20,055 nt of DNA from Oscillospiraceae bacterium. Its GTDB lineage: Bacteria > Bacillota > Clostridia > Oscillospirales > Ruminococcaceae. Within the stretch, counting starts at the first letter, position 1, and every line of letters starts with the position of its first letter. The DNA lies in contig CAAFQL010000227.1 of assembly GCA_900765125.1 (NCBI GenBank), forward strand, positions 1 to 20,055, given 5' to 3'. Made by a program: the position numbers and the translations under genes. Shown one piece after another: positions 1-6,583 of this stretch. The notes beneath the pieces were generated by a model that saw only the letters and a program-made list of their open reading frames with translations, was not told where the DNA came from and searched no databases.

Positions 1-1
1 C

Positions 2-2251
2 GGCAACGGCAGAATAGGCGGTATGGTTTACGGCGGGACTGACTCTGAACGCATAAGCCTCAATGAAGATTCTATATGGTCAGGAGGAAAGCGTGAGCGT
101 AATAATCCCGATGCTCTTGAAGGATTTAATGAAATACGCAGGCTTTTAGCTGAAGAAAGAATTCCTGAAGCGGAAAAGATAGCATTTGAAAAAATGCAGG
201 GGGTTACGCCAAACAGCAGACATTATATGCCACTGGGTAATCTTTATATCGAAATGGATTTTGATGGCAAGGCTCGTGAATACACAAGAATGCTTGACCT
301 GAAAACAGCCGTTGTGTCAGTAAGGTTTACTGCAAATGATGTAACGTATGAGCGTGAGGTTTTCGTATCCGCTCCTGATAACGTTATGATAGTACATATA
401 AAATCAAGTGAACCCGGAATGATAAATATAAAAGCGAGTCTTGACGGAAGAGACGACTACTATGATGACTGCCGTCCATGCAGAGAGGATGCTATTATTT
501 ACAGTGGCGGAACCGGCAGCAAAAACGGTATATTTTTTGCTGCAGTTCTTGGTGCAGTATCTATAGGCGGAAAGGTTTATACATTAGGCGGAAAGCTTAT
601 TGTAGAGAATGCGGATGAGGTTACACTGGTGCTTTCAGTGGGAACAAGTTTCTATCATGGTGAAAATTACGATGACTCTGCGCTCCTTGATGCTGAATTT
701 GCTATGGAATCTTCATATGATGAGCTTATTTACCGTCATGTCAGTGATTACAGTGAATATTTTAACAGAGTCAGTATAGATCTTGAGGATAACAGTGACG
801 GCGGAAGTTTGCTTCCGACAGATGAAAGACTGAACCGTTTAAACGGTGATGAGGGCGATTATAAGGAATGTAAGCTTGCTATTATGGACGCACAGCTTAT
901 GGCACTTTATTTTAACTACGGACGTTATCTTATGATCTCAGCAAGCCGTCCCGGCAGTCAGGCTATGAACTTGCAGGGTATATGGAATGAAGATATGATT
1001 CCTGCATGGGGCAGCCGTTATACAATAAATGTCAATACTCAGATGAACTATTGGCCTGCGGAAGTTTGCAATCTTTCGGAATTTCACCTGCCGCTTTTTG
1101 ATCTGATCGAAAGAATGCGTGAGCCGGGGCGTAAAACCGCAAAGGAAATGTACGGTTGCAATGGTTTTGTGTGCCATCACAATACCGACATATGGGGAGA
1201 TACTGCACCGCAGGATCTTTGGATGCCTGCAACTATCTGGCCTATGGGTGCAGCATGGCTTTGTTTGCATATATATGAACATTATCTCTTTACCGGTGAT
1301 AAGGAGTTTTTATCTGAAAAATATGATACCATGAGAGAAGCTGCACTTTTCTTTACAGAATATCTCATGGAAAACAGTATGGGTCAGCTTGTAACGGGAC
1401 CGTCTGTTTCACCTGAAAATACATACCGTACAGAAAGCGGTGTAACAGGCAGTCTTTGCATAGGCCCTACAATGGATACAGAGATCATCATGACTCTTTT
1501 TATGAATGTTATAGAAAGCAGCAAAATACTTGGAAGAGATGAGGAATTTGCAAAGAAGCTTGAGAAGATGCTTAAAAAGCTTCCGCCTTTAAAGATCGGA
1601 AAATACGGTCAGATACAGGAGTGGGCTGTTGATTATGATGAAGTTGAAGTGGGACATCGCCATATTTCACACCTTTTTGCACTGCATCCTGCAAATCTCA
1701 TTTCACCTGTTAAAACTCCGGGACTGGCAAAGGCTGCAAGAGCCACTCTTGTAAGACGTCTTATTCACGGCGGAGGTCATACAGGCTGGAGCAGGGCTTG
1801 GATAATGAATATGTGGGCAAGGCTTGGAGATGGCGGCATGGCATATGAAAATATGCGTCAGCTTCTGGCAAGCTCTACTAATCCAAATATGATGGACTCT
1901 CATCCGCCTTTCCAGATAGACGGAAACTTCGGCGGCACTGCGGCAGTTGCTGCGTGTCTGCTACAGAGCCACAATGGAGAAATACATCTTCTGCCTGCAC
2001 TTCCTGAACCATGGGTGAACGGCAGTATAAGCGGACTTTGTGCGAGAGGCGGCTTTGAGGTAAGCATTGTATGGAAGGAAGGCAGATTGAAAACTGCTGA
2101 GATAATATCCAAAAATGGTGGAATGTGTGTAGTACGCTGTAAAGAAACAGTAAGCGTGAGCAGTCCGAGCGGTACTGTTTCAGCGAAAACAGACGGCAGT
2201 ACTATTTCCTTTATGACAGAACCGGAAAAAACTTATCTTTTGAAAGCATAA
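2..2251 (+). CDS. GH95 alpha-L-fucosidase (5' end outside window)
   Basis: Likely removes alpha-L-fucose (typically alpha-1,2) from oligosaccharide or plant/host glycans by the inverting GH95 mechanism. The reading frame is open from base 2, and the first in-frame residues (GNGRIGGMVYGG, then LNEDSIWSGG) are the usual GH95 N-terminal beta-domain motif, so the ATG at 23 is internal and the true start lies left of the window, probably by a few dozen residues. The (alpha/alpha)6-barrel motifs are present: NVNTQMNYWPAE at 1028-1063, with the Asn pair that assists the nucleophilic water in Bifidobacterium AfcA; SPEN at 1409-1420, whose Glu (1415-1417) matches the general acid; HTGWSRAW from 1778; and DGNFGG from 1919. 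The C-terminal beta-domain is complete. Whether a signal peptide exists cannot be seen. The GH26 gene follows after 16 bases, so the two are probably co-transcribed. A few GH95 enzymes act on L-galactosides instead, so exact specificity is open. Confidence 0.93.
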   Translation, partial: GNGRIGGMVYGGTDSERISLNEDSIWSGGKRERNNPDALEGFNEIRRLLAEERIPEAEKIAFEKMQGVTPNSRHYMPLGNLYIEMDFDGKAREYTRMLDLKTAVVSVRFTANDVTYEREVFVSAPDNVMIVHIKSSEPGMINIKASLDGRDDYYDDCRPCREDAIIYSGGTGSKNGIFFAAVLGAVSIGGKVYTLGGKLIVENADEVTLVLSVGTSFYHGENYDDSALLDAEFAMESSYDELIYRHVSDYSEYFNRVSIDLEDNSDGGSLLPTDERLNRLNGDEGDYKECKLAIMDAQLMALYFNYGRYLMISASRPGSQAMNLQGIWNEDMIPAWGSRYTINVNTQMNYWPAEVCNLSEFHLPLFDLIERMREPGRKTAKEMYGCNGFVCHHNTDIWGDTAPQDLWMPATIWPMGAAWLCLHIYEHYLFTGDKEFLSEKYDTMREAALFFTEYLMENSMGQLVTGPSVSPENTYRTESGVTGSLCIGPTMDTEIIMTLFMNVIESSKILGRDEEFAKKLEKMLKKLPPLKIGKYGQIQEWAVDYDEVEVGHRHISHLFALHPANLISPVKTPGLAKAARATLVRRLIHGGGHTGWSRAWIMNMWARLGDGGMAYENMRQLLASSTNPNMMDSHPPFQIDGNFGGTAAVAACLLQSHNGEIHLLPALPEPWVNGSISGLCARGGFEVSIVWKEGRLKTAEIISKNGGMCVVRCKETVSVSSPSGTVSAKTDGSTISFMTEPEKTYLLKA

Positions 2252-2267
2252 TCAGGAGTTAAACGCT

Positions 2268-3878
2268 ATGGAATCTAAAAAATACGGTATAATTCTCATT
2301 GCAGCACCGGTGTTTTTTTGCATGGCGGGCTGTAATAAAATAGAGAATACAACACAATATCTTGATGATCAGGCATCTATTTTCACTACTACCGAAACAA
2401 CTGCTGCCTTAACAACACAAACCACTTCTACGACTGTTACAACGAAGCTTACAGGTCCTGAGTTTACACAGATACCCCTTGAACTGCCTGACGAAATCTA
2501 TGAAGAAACCGAGCTTATATATCAGGCAGAAGAAGAAGAGCTTACTGAGATATTTGAAACGCTGAATGAAAAGACGGATTATACCGGTACAGGCTATGTA
2601 AGCGGACTCAGAGGAGATTTGCAGAATGAATTTGCCTTTAATACAGAGATACCGGCTTCACAACGATATGATGTTTCTGTTGTTGTATGTGCTGATTATG
2701 GCGCAGAGTGCAGTGTTTTTGTAAATGATGAAAAAATAGAGGATGTTTCAGTTGAAAGCAGTGACAGATTTGTAAGCGTAACTATTCCGGGCATATATAT
2801 GGAAGCAGGTGAAAACACTGTTCTCGTTAGGCAGAATGAAGGAGATATGCTTATCGACTGTCTTGAAATACGTAATACCTCACTTGAACCTGATACATTC
2901 GCATCAGCTGAGCCTGTAAATGAAGATGCGTCTGACGAGACGAGAGAACTTCTCCAGTTTTTTTCTGATAATTATGGAAAAGCGATAATCTCAGGACAGC
3001 AGGTTTCTGACAGCAGCAATAAAGAGATCGAACGTATTGTTAAAACAACAGGCAAGTATCCTCTTATACGCTTTGCGGATATGTATTCGTACAGCTTGAA
3101 CGGCGGAAGCCGTGAGTATGACGATACTGTAGAAGCAGCGCTTAAATGGAGCAAGGACGGCGGCGTAACAGGACTTATGTGGCATTGGTTTGCACCTTTG
3201 GGTACAGAGGGAACGCTTGAGAAGAGCGAAGATTTCAGCCTTTCAAGTGCAGTCACATTTGAAGATATAGCCTGTCTTACACCCAAAGCACTGGAAGAAC
3301 TTCAGAAAACAGGTGGTATTTCAAAGGAATGCGTAAAGCTTATTGAGGATATAGACAGCGTTTCTGAAGGACTAAAAGAGCTGAGAGATGCAGGTATACC
3401 TGTATTGTGGAGACCTCTTCATCAGGCAGGAAATAATATGTACTGGTGGGATAGCGAGGGCAGTGATGTTTATTTGTGGCTGTGGAATCTTCTTTATGAA
3501 CGTATGACAGAGTATCACGGTCTGAATAATCTTTTGTGGATATGGAGCGGTGTAGATGCTGAATATCTGCCTGACAGCAGCCGATATGATATAGCAGCTG
3601 CGGATATTTATTTGACGGAAGATGAGGAGATGGGCAGCGGTTATGAGTCTTATTATGCTCTTCAGAAGATGGCTGAAGGAAAGCTTATAGCACTGAGCGA
3701 ATGCAGTTCTCCCGTTGATGTGAATAAGGCATTCCGTGACGGAAGCGTATGGTCATACTTCGGACTATGGTATGAGCCTTATCTTGAATCAGAGGACAAT
3801 GAGTTTGTGGATTCTGAAACGCTTATAAATGTGTACAATTCAGAGGGTGTGCTTACACGTGAGGATTATGCTGGGTAA
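2268..3878 (+). CDS. Surface lipoprotein: CBM35-like module plus GH26 (beta-mannanase-type) domain, acid/base Glu replaced by Gln
   Basis: Predicted cell-surface glycan-binding or mannan-cleaving lipoprotein of 536 residues. The N-terminus has a hydrophobic segment ending in the lipobox MAGC (Cys22), followed by a Thr-rich linker (about 38-62). Residues ~82-203 form a beta-rich module starting YQAEEEEL, like CBM35/CBM6 domains. The GH26-like domain spans ~222-532, with the family patterns ISGQQ (241-245), WHW (305-307), RPLH (382-385) and ALSEC (475-479, Glu478 as nucleophile). In active GH26 enzymes the residue after RPLH is the acid/base Glu; here it is Gln386 (codon CAG at 3423-3425), with the flanking residues aligning well (HQAGNNMYWW against a usual HEA..GWFWW). 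So the fold and surface location are well supported, but ordinary mannanase activity is doubtful. The SD AGGAG lies upstream of the ATG. No terminator is visible before the rnpB promoter. Confidence 0.88.
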   Translation: MESKKYGIILIAAPVFFCMAGCNKIENTTQYLDDQASIFTTTETTAALTTQTTSTTVTTKLTGPEFTQIPLELPDEIYEETELIYQAEEEELTEIFETLNEKTDYTGTGYVSGLRGDLQNEFAFNTEIPASQRYDVSVVVCADYGAECSVFVNDEKIEDVSVESSDRFVSVTIPGIYMEAGENTVLVRQNEGDMLIDCLEIRNTSLEPDTFASAEPVNEDASDETRELLQFFSDNYGKAIISGQQVSDSSNKEIERIVKTTGKYPLIRFADMYSYSLNGGSREYDDTVEAALKWSKDGGVTGLMWHWFAPLGTEGTLEKSEDFSLSSAVTFEDIACLTPKALEELQKTGGISKECVKLIEDIDSVSEGLKELRDAGIPVLWRPLHQAGNNMYWWDSEGSDVYLWLWNLLYERMTEYHGLNNLLWIWSGVDAEYLPDSSRYDIAAADIYLTEDEEMGSGYESYYALQKMAEGKLIALSECSSPVDVNKAFRDGSVWSYFGLWYEPYLESEDNEFVDSETLINVYNSEGVLTREDYAG

Positions 3879-3883
3879 TGCTC

Positions 3884-3912
3884 TTGACAAATTGGAAAAA
3901 CTATCGTATAAT
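3884..3912 (+). promoter_or_regulatory. Sigma-A promoter of rnpB
   Basis: TTGACA at 3884-3889 and TATAAT at 3907-3912, spaced by 17 bases: a perfect match to the housekeeping consensus. Predicted transcription start is about 3919-3922, which coincides with the 5' end of the RNase P RNA. It sits within 6 bases of the GH26 stop codon. Confidence 0.93.
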
Positions 3913-3920
3913 AAATAACA

Positions 3921-4258
3921 TGAGCAGACTGTGTGGCAGCGTGGAGCGATCCATGAGGAAAGTCCGGGCATCATAGGGCAGGGTAGCTGTTAACGGCAGC
4001 CGAGGGCGACCTTAGAGCAAGTGCAACAGAGATATACCGCTTTCATATGGAAGTAAGGGTGGAAAGGTGCGGTAAGAGCGCACCAGAGTGCAGGAGACTG
4101 TACTGCTATGTAAACCTTACCTGATGCAACGTCTATTGGTACGTATAGTCATAACATTTGCCCGATGGATTATGCGTAATGGCGGCTAAAGCCTTGCGGC
4201 GACGTAAGACGTAGATAAATTGTCACACACGACAGAACCCGGCTTATAGGTCTGGTCA
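3921..4258 (+). ncRNA. rnpB: RNase P RNA, bacterial type A
   Basis: Catalytic RNA of RNase P, which removes the 5' leader from pre-tRNAs together with the RnpA protein. The universally conserved blocks are present in order: GAGGAAAGTCCGGGC (3955-3969, 5' strand of the core), CATAGGGCAGGGT shortly after, GTGCAACAGAGA (from 4020), GGTGCGGTAAGAGCGCACC (from 4066) and ACAGAACCCGGCTTAT (4232-4247, 3' strand of the core). The outermost helix P1 can form between CAGAC (3924-3928) and GTCTG (4250-4254). A GGT at 4138-4140, in the loop of a short CTAT/ATAG stem, is a plausible L15 element that pairs with the tRNA CCA end. The order and helices resemble the E. coli (type A) RNA rather than Bacillus type B. 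Ends are estimated from the promoter and P1 and may be off by a few bases. Confidence 0.96.
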
Positions 4259-4261
4259 TAC

Positions 4262-4303
4262 AAAAAGACTGCTGTAGCTTTTACAGGCTGCGGCAGTCTT
4301 TTT
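4262..4303. terminator. Bidirectional intrinsic terminator between rnpB and the convergent lipoprotein gene
   Basis: A 17-bp stem: arm 4262-4278 (AAAAAGACTGCTGTAGC) pairs with arm 4287-4303 (GCTGCGGCAGTCTTTTT), with two wobble pairs, around an 8-base loop. It carries a T-run on the right for rnpB and, because of the A-run on the left, a T-run on the opposite strand for the gene ending at 4328. Confidence 0.92.
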
Positions 4304-4327
4304 ATGATTTTTGTGTTGATTTGTTTG

Positions 4328-4957
4328 TCATTCGGCAGTATTGTCAGGAGCTTCTGTGGATTCAGGCTTGGCAAGGTCTTCCATATCATCCGGAGTGAAT
4401 GTGTACAGTATAGCCTGAGAGGAATTTCCGCTGCTGTTGATACCGCCCAAAGGCAGGAACTTGACGGTAGCACTGCTGAATTCCTGAGGCAGTTCAGCAG
4501 GTATGCAGCCTGTACGTGCTTCAGTAGGTCTTAACGGCTCACTGAAAAGGTCAACATCGTTACCAAATTGTTTTTTCGCACTGTTCAGAGCAAAGAGCGT
4601 AGCAAAGTCATAGTATTCTCCATCTACTTCAAATTCAAAGCTTGAAAGCATATTCGGTTCAAGTTCTTCTTCCGTGTTGTTTTTTATGGTTACGTCGAGG
4701 AAAATTATATTTGAGGCATTGTTGTTTCTTGAGCTGAGGTATTCACTTCTGTAGATCTTGTTTATCTGTATCTCAACGTCAGCCATTTCAGTTTTTTCGC
4801 CAACTTCACCTACCTGTGTGACCTGTGTCGTTGTTCTTACACTCATATTTTCCGAACCGTCAGCCGGTTTTAAAGTGTTTTTATCGTTTTTACACGCTGC
4901 CATGGTGAGCATAAGCGACGCTGCACACAGCAGACTAAGTGTTTTTTTAAAAGCCAT
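4328..4957 (-). CDS. Small lipoprotein with DUF4352-like immunoglobulin-fold domain
   Basis: A 209-residue secreted lipoprotein of unknown function. The signal peptide ends in MAAC (Cys22, the lipidated residue), followed by a short Thr/Val-rich linker (about 40-55). Residues ~57-190 look like a DUF4352-type Ig-like beta-sandwich: an opening strand ADVEIQINKIYRSEYL, then NIIFLDVTIKNNTEEELEP, the usual 'folded core strand plus NNT' signature of this domain, a central FEFEVDGEYYDF strand and a late TGCIPAELPQ segment. The C-terminal ~20 residues are acidic and likely disordered. The start is supported by AAAGGAG six bases upstream of the ATG. It lies 29 bases downstream of the CPBP protease gene on the same strand and probably shares its transcript. 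It ends at the terminator shared with rnpB. Such proteins are often exported stress or membrane-associated factors in Firmicutes, but no specific role can be read from the sequence. Confidence 0.8.
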   Translation of the reverse strand: MAFKKTLSLLCAASLMLTMAACKNDKNTLKPADGSENMSVRTTTQVTQVGEVGEKTEMADVEIQINKIYRSEYLSSRNNNASNIIFLDVTIKNNTEEELEPNMLSSFEFEVDGEYYDFATLFALNSAKKQFGNDVDLFSEPLRPTEARTGCIPAELPQEFSSATVKFLPLGGINSSGNSSQAILYTFTPDDMEDLAKPESTEAPDNTAE

Positions 4958-4986
4958 AAAAAGCTCCTTTCTATATACAATGATTT

Positions 4987-6003
4987 TTATAGATTAAATG
5001 CTCTGTAAACTGTGATTCCTATAAGTATAAGCGTTACGATTATAGTTATGGGAGATGAAAAGTAAATTGCAAAGGTTTTTCCTTCGGATATGCCGGTATA
5101 TACTTTCGGAAGCTTCAGTCCGTTTAAACCGTTCTTTGCAAGTTCTACAATGAATAATACCAGTCCTGTTATTATAATGCCTATAACTAAAAATCCTGTG
5201 AGGGATACGGGTAAAATAGATGAAATATTTTCAATAATGTACTTTATGTCGCCGGAAGAGATCCTTTCAAGGTCGATATTTCCTAAAAATAATGACTGTA
5301 TCGTTCCTATTGTGTTCATTATAAAATGCAGTATCATAGATGGGATCACAGAATCGCTTTTTATGATGAGAAAGCCTGAACATACGCCAAGCATAGCAGT
5401 GTAAAGAGTCTGAGCGTAGTTCAGATGCCATAGACCAAACATTATACCCATGACAATTATCATAGACCATGAGCCGTATCGTGCAGAACTTCGCAGCATG
5501 GTGCCTCTGAAGAATATTTCCTCAAATATTGGAGCAAATAACATAATAGCAAGTATATTTGTTAGTTTGCTGAGCCATGAATTTTCTGTAACTATCTGGG
5601 CTGGATGGAGTTCTACTCCTGTTAGGCTCTGTATGAAAAGAAAAATATAATTGGATATAAAGGACATTACATATACTGCAAACAGTGAAATGAATATCCA
5701 TTTGACTGTTTGCGCAGCAGAAAGCTTTGGTTTGCAAAAGCATTCTTTGAGCTTTGGTGTTGCCTTACCGAACTTTGTTTTGCGAAAAAGTATCAGCAGC
5801 AACGGAATGACAACTGCATACTGGAAAGTATACATAATAAGATACCATACATTATTCATGACAGTGGAGTCGTGTCCCGGCAGTATTGAGAAGAGGTATG
5901 ATAATGCATAGGTAGCGATGAAAACAACTGTAACAAATGAGATGAGCAAAAGTGAATTGCCAGATGATGCTCTGCGTATGTCCTTATTTAAATTGTCTGA
6001 CAT
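4987..6003 (-). CDS. CPBP-family intramembrane metalloprotease (Abi/CAAX type)
   Basis: A 338-residue polytopic membrane protein of the CPBP family (CAAX protease and bacteriocin-processing, PF02517), glutamate-type intramembrane proteases related to Rce1. All catalytic motifs are present in the order expected: EEIFFR (Glu161, Glu162, Arg166), FGLWH (Phe189, His193) and HFIMN (His226, Asn230). About eight hydrophobic segments flank them, including a C-terminal hydrophobic hairpin (~264-335). The start at 6003 is chosen over an in-frame upstream ATG at 6060 because GGAGG lies seven bases before it (CGGAGGTTTTCTC-ATG), while the longer version would run into the ferredoxin terminator. The DUF4352-like lipoprotein follows 29 bases downstream. 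I saw no convincing promoter between the ferredoxin terminator and this start, so it may depend on read-through or a weak promoter. Substrate unknown; members function in bacteriocin maturation, immunity or membrane protein processing. Confidence 0.88.
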   Translation of the reverse strand: MSDNLNKDIRRASSGNSLLLISFVTVVFIATYALSYLFSILPGHDSTVMNNVWYLIMYTFQYAVVIPLLLILFRKTKFGKATPKLKECFCKPKLSAAQTVKWIFISLFAVYVMSFISNYIFLFIQSLTGVELHPAQIVTENSWLSKLTNILAIMLFAPIFEEIFFRGTMLRSSARYGSWSMIIVMGIMFGLWHLNYAQTLYTAMLGVCSGFLIIKSDSVIPSMILHFIMNTIGTIQSLFLGNIDLERISSGDIKYIIENISSILPVSLTGFLVIGIIITGLVLFIVELAKNGLNGLKLPKVYTGISEGKTFAIYFSSPITIIVTLILIGITVYRAFNL

Positions 6004-6044
6004 GAGAAAACCTCCGGTAAGTAAAGTATGTTTATTGAACAATG

Positions 6045-6078
6045 AAAAACCGCCTCTCATAGGGAGAAGCGGTTTTTT
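6045..6078 (-). terminator. Intrinsic terminator of the ferredoxin gene
   Basis: Arm AAAAACCGC (6045-6053) pairs with GCGGTTTTT (6069-6077), with an inner TCTC/GAGA stem and a small loop. On the minus strand the hairpin is followed by a T-run. It lies six bases beyond the ferredoxin stop and just upstream of the CPBP gene, so it separates the two transcripts at least partly. Confidence 0.82.
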
Positions 6079-6083
6079 GATGC

Positions 6084-6257
6084 TTATTCAGCATCTGCAA
6101 TAGCCTGAACAGGACAAGCATCAGCGCAAGCTCCGCAGGAAACGCAAGCATCAGCGTCGATTGTATATGTCTCAGCTCCCTGGCTGATAGCACCGATCGG
6201 GCAAGCGCCTTCACATGTACCGCAAGAAATGCAGGATTCACTAATTTTATATGCCAT
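6084..6257 (-). CDS. 2[4Fe-4S] clostridial-type ferredoxin
   Basis: A 57-residue low-potential electron carrier of the anaerobe type, for example as partner of pyruvate:ferredoxin oxidoreductase and hydrogenase. It has two complete CxxCxxCxxxCP cluster-binding motifs: Cys9, Cys12, Cys15, Cys19 and Cys38, Cys41, Cys44, Cys48, related by the internal pseudo-twofold repeat typical of the family. It starts MAYKISESC and ends with an acidic ADAE tail; the full length is normal (about 55-58 residues). The start is fixed by a strong SD, GGAGGTGA, followed six bases later by ATG. It has its own promoter (6308-6336) and terminator, so it is a monocistronic unit. Confidence 0.96.
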   Translation of the reverse strand: MAYKISESCISCGTCEGACPIGAISQGAETYTIDADACVSCGACADACPVQAIADAE

Positions 6258-6307
6258 GGTGTTTCACCTCCGCTCTTCTGTTATGCAGAATTTTTTCCGC
6301 TGCTTTA

Positions 6308-6336
6308 ATTATAACAGATTTTATTCTGAATTGCAA
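6308..6336 (-). promoter_or_regulatory. Sigma-A promoter of the ferredoxin gene
   Basis: On the minus strand, TTGCAA (6336-6331) and TATAAT (6313-6308) are separated by 17 bases. The predicted start near 6301 gives a leader of about 44 bases containing the GGAGGTGA ribosome site. Confidence 0.75.
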
Positions 6337-6472
6337 GAACTTTTTGAAAGTGGCAGCAATTTCTTTTAAAGCAGTGTTGTAAAGACAATACAGGATAATA
6401 AGATAAAAAAGCAGGCAGAGTATACATCGTATCGCAATCAAGAATTAATCGGTGTTTCTAAAAGACGAATTT

Positions 6473-6501
6473 ATAATGCATACACAAAATATGTGCATTA
6501 T
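6473..6501. repeat. Inverted repeat upstream of the CPBP-like gene promoter (possible operator)
   Basis: ATAATGCA (6473-6480) and its exact complement TGCATTAT (6494-6501) flank a 13-base AT-rich spacer. It ends about 25 bases upstream of the extended -10, which would suit an upstream activator or repressor site. No T-run follows on either strand, so a terminator is unlikely. Function is inferred only. Confidence 0.45.
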
Positions 6502-6526
6502 CTACATTATATCAAAAGTCTGAGTA

Positions 6527-6535
6527 TGATATAAT
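6527..6535 (+). promoter_or_regulatory. Extended -10 promoter for the CPBP-like gene / tadA
   Basis: TGATATAAT at 6527-6535 is an extended -10 (TGnTATAAT). The position 17 bases upstream (TTATAT, 6507-6512) is a poor -35, as is common with extended -10 promoters. The predicted start is near 6542, giving a leader of about 42 bases. Confidence 0.65.
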
Positions 6536-6570
6536 AAATTAAATTATATTATATTGCTATATTATTTTGT

Positions 6571-6576
6571 AAGGAA
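6571..6576 (+). promoter_or_regulatory. Ribosome binding site that places the CPBP-like start at a TTG
   Basis: AAGGAA lies seven bases before TTG at 6584. The ATG overlapping it (6576-6578) is out of frame, and no in-frame ATG occurs nearby, so TTG is the best initiation codon. Confidence 0.6.
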
Positions 6577-6583
6577 TGATTTT

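Larger units (their letters stand above)
6258..6583. other. Divergent intergenic region between ferredoxin and the CPBP-like gene
   Basis: 326 bases without a credible gene; short open frames here lack ribosome sites and recognisable content. It holds the ferredoxin promoter on the minus strand (6308-6336), an imperfect dyad at 6473-6501 and an extended -10 promoter on the plus strand (6527-6535). From about 6500 on it is extremely AT-rich. Confidence 0.7.

Noticed and set aside
938..1334. Several short frames on both strands inside the fucosidase gene
   Set aside because: They overlap strongly conserved GH95 coding sequence and have no ribosome sites or family features.
4186..4534. Short frames crossing the rnpB 3' end, terminator and lipoprotein gene
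   Set aside because: They run through a structured RNA and its terminator or lie antisense to a lipoprotein gene.
6004..6060. N-terminal extension of the CPBP protease to an ATG at 6060
   Set aside because: The extension would be encoded by the ferredoxin terminator hairpin, and the downstream ATG at 6003 has GGAGG at ideal spacing.
6247..6441. A 64-codon minus-strand frame upstream of the ferredoxin
   Set aside because: It covers the ferredoxin promoter and leader, has no ribosome site and encodes a low-complexity sequence.
6554..6583. Upstream TTG extension of the CPBP-like gene
   Set aside because: No ribosome site precedes it, and a well-spaced AAGGAA serves the TTG at 6584.
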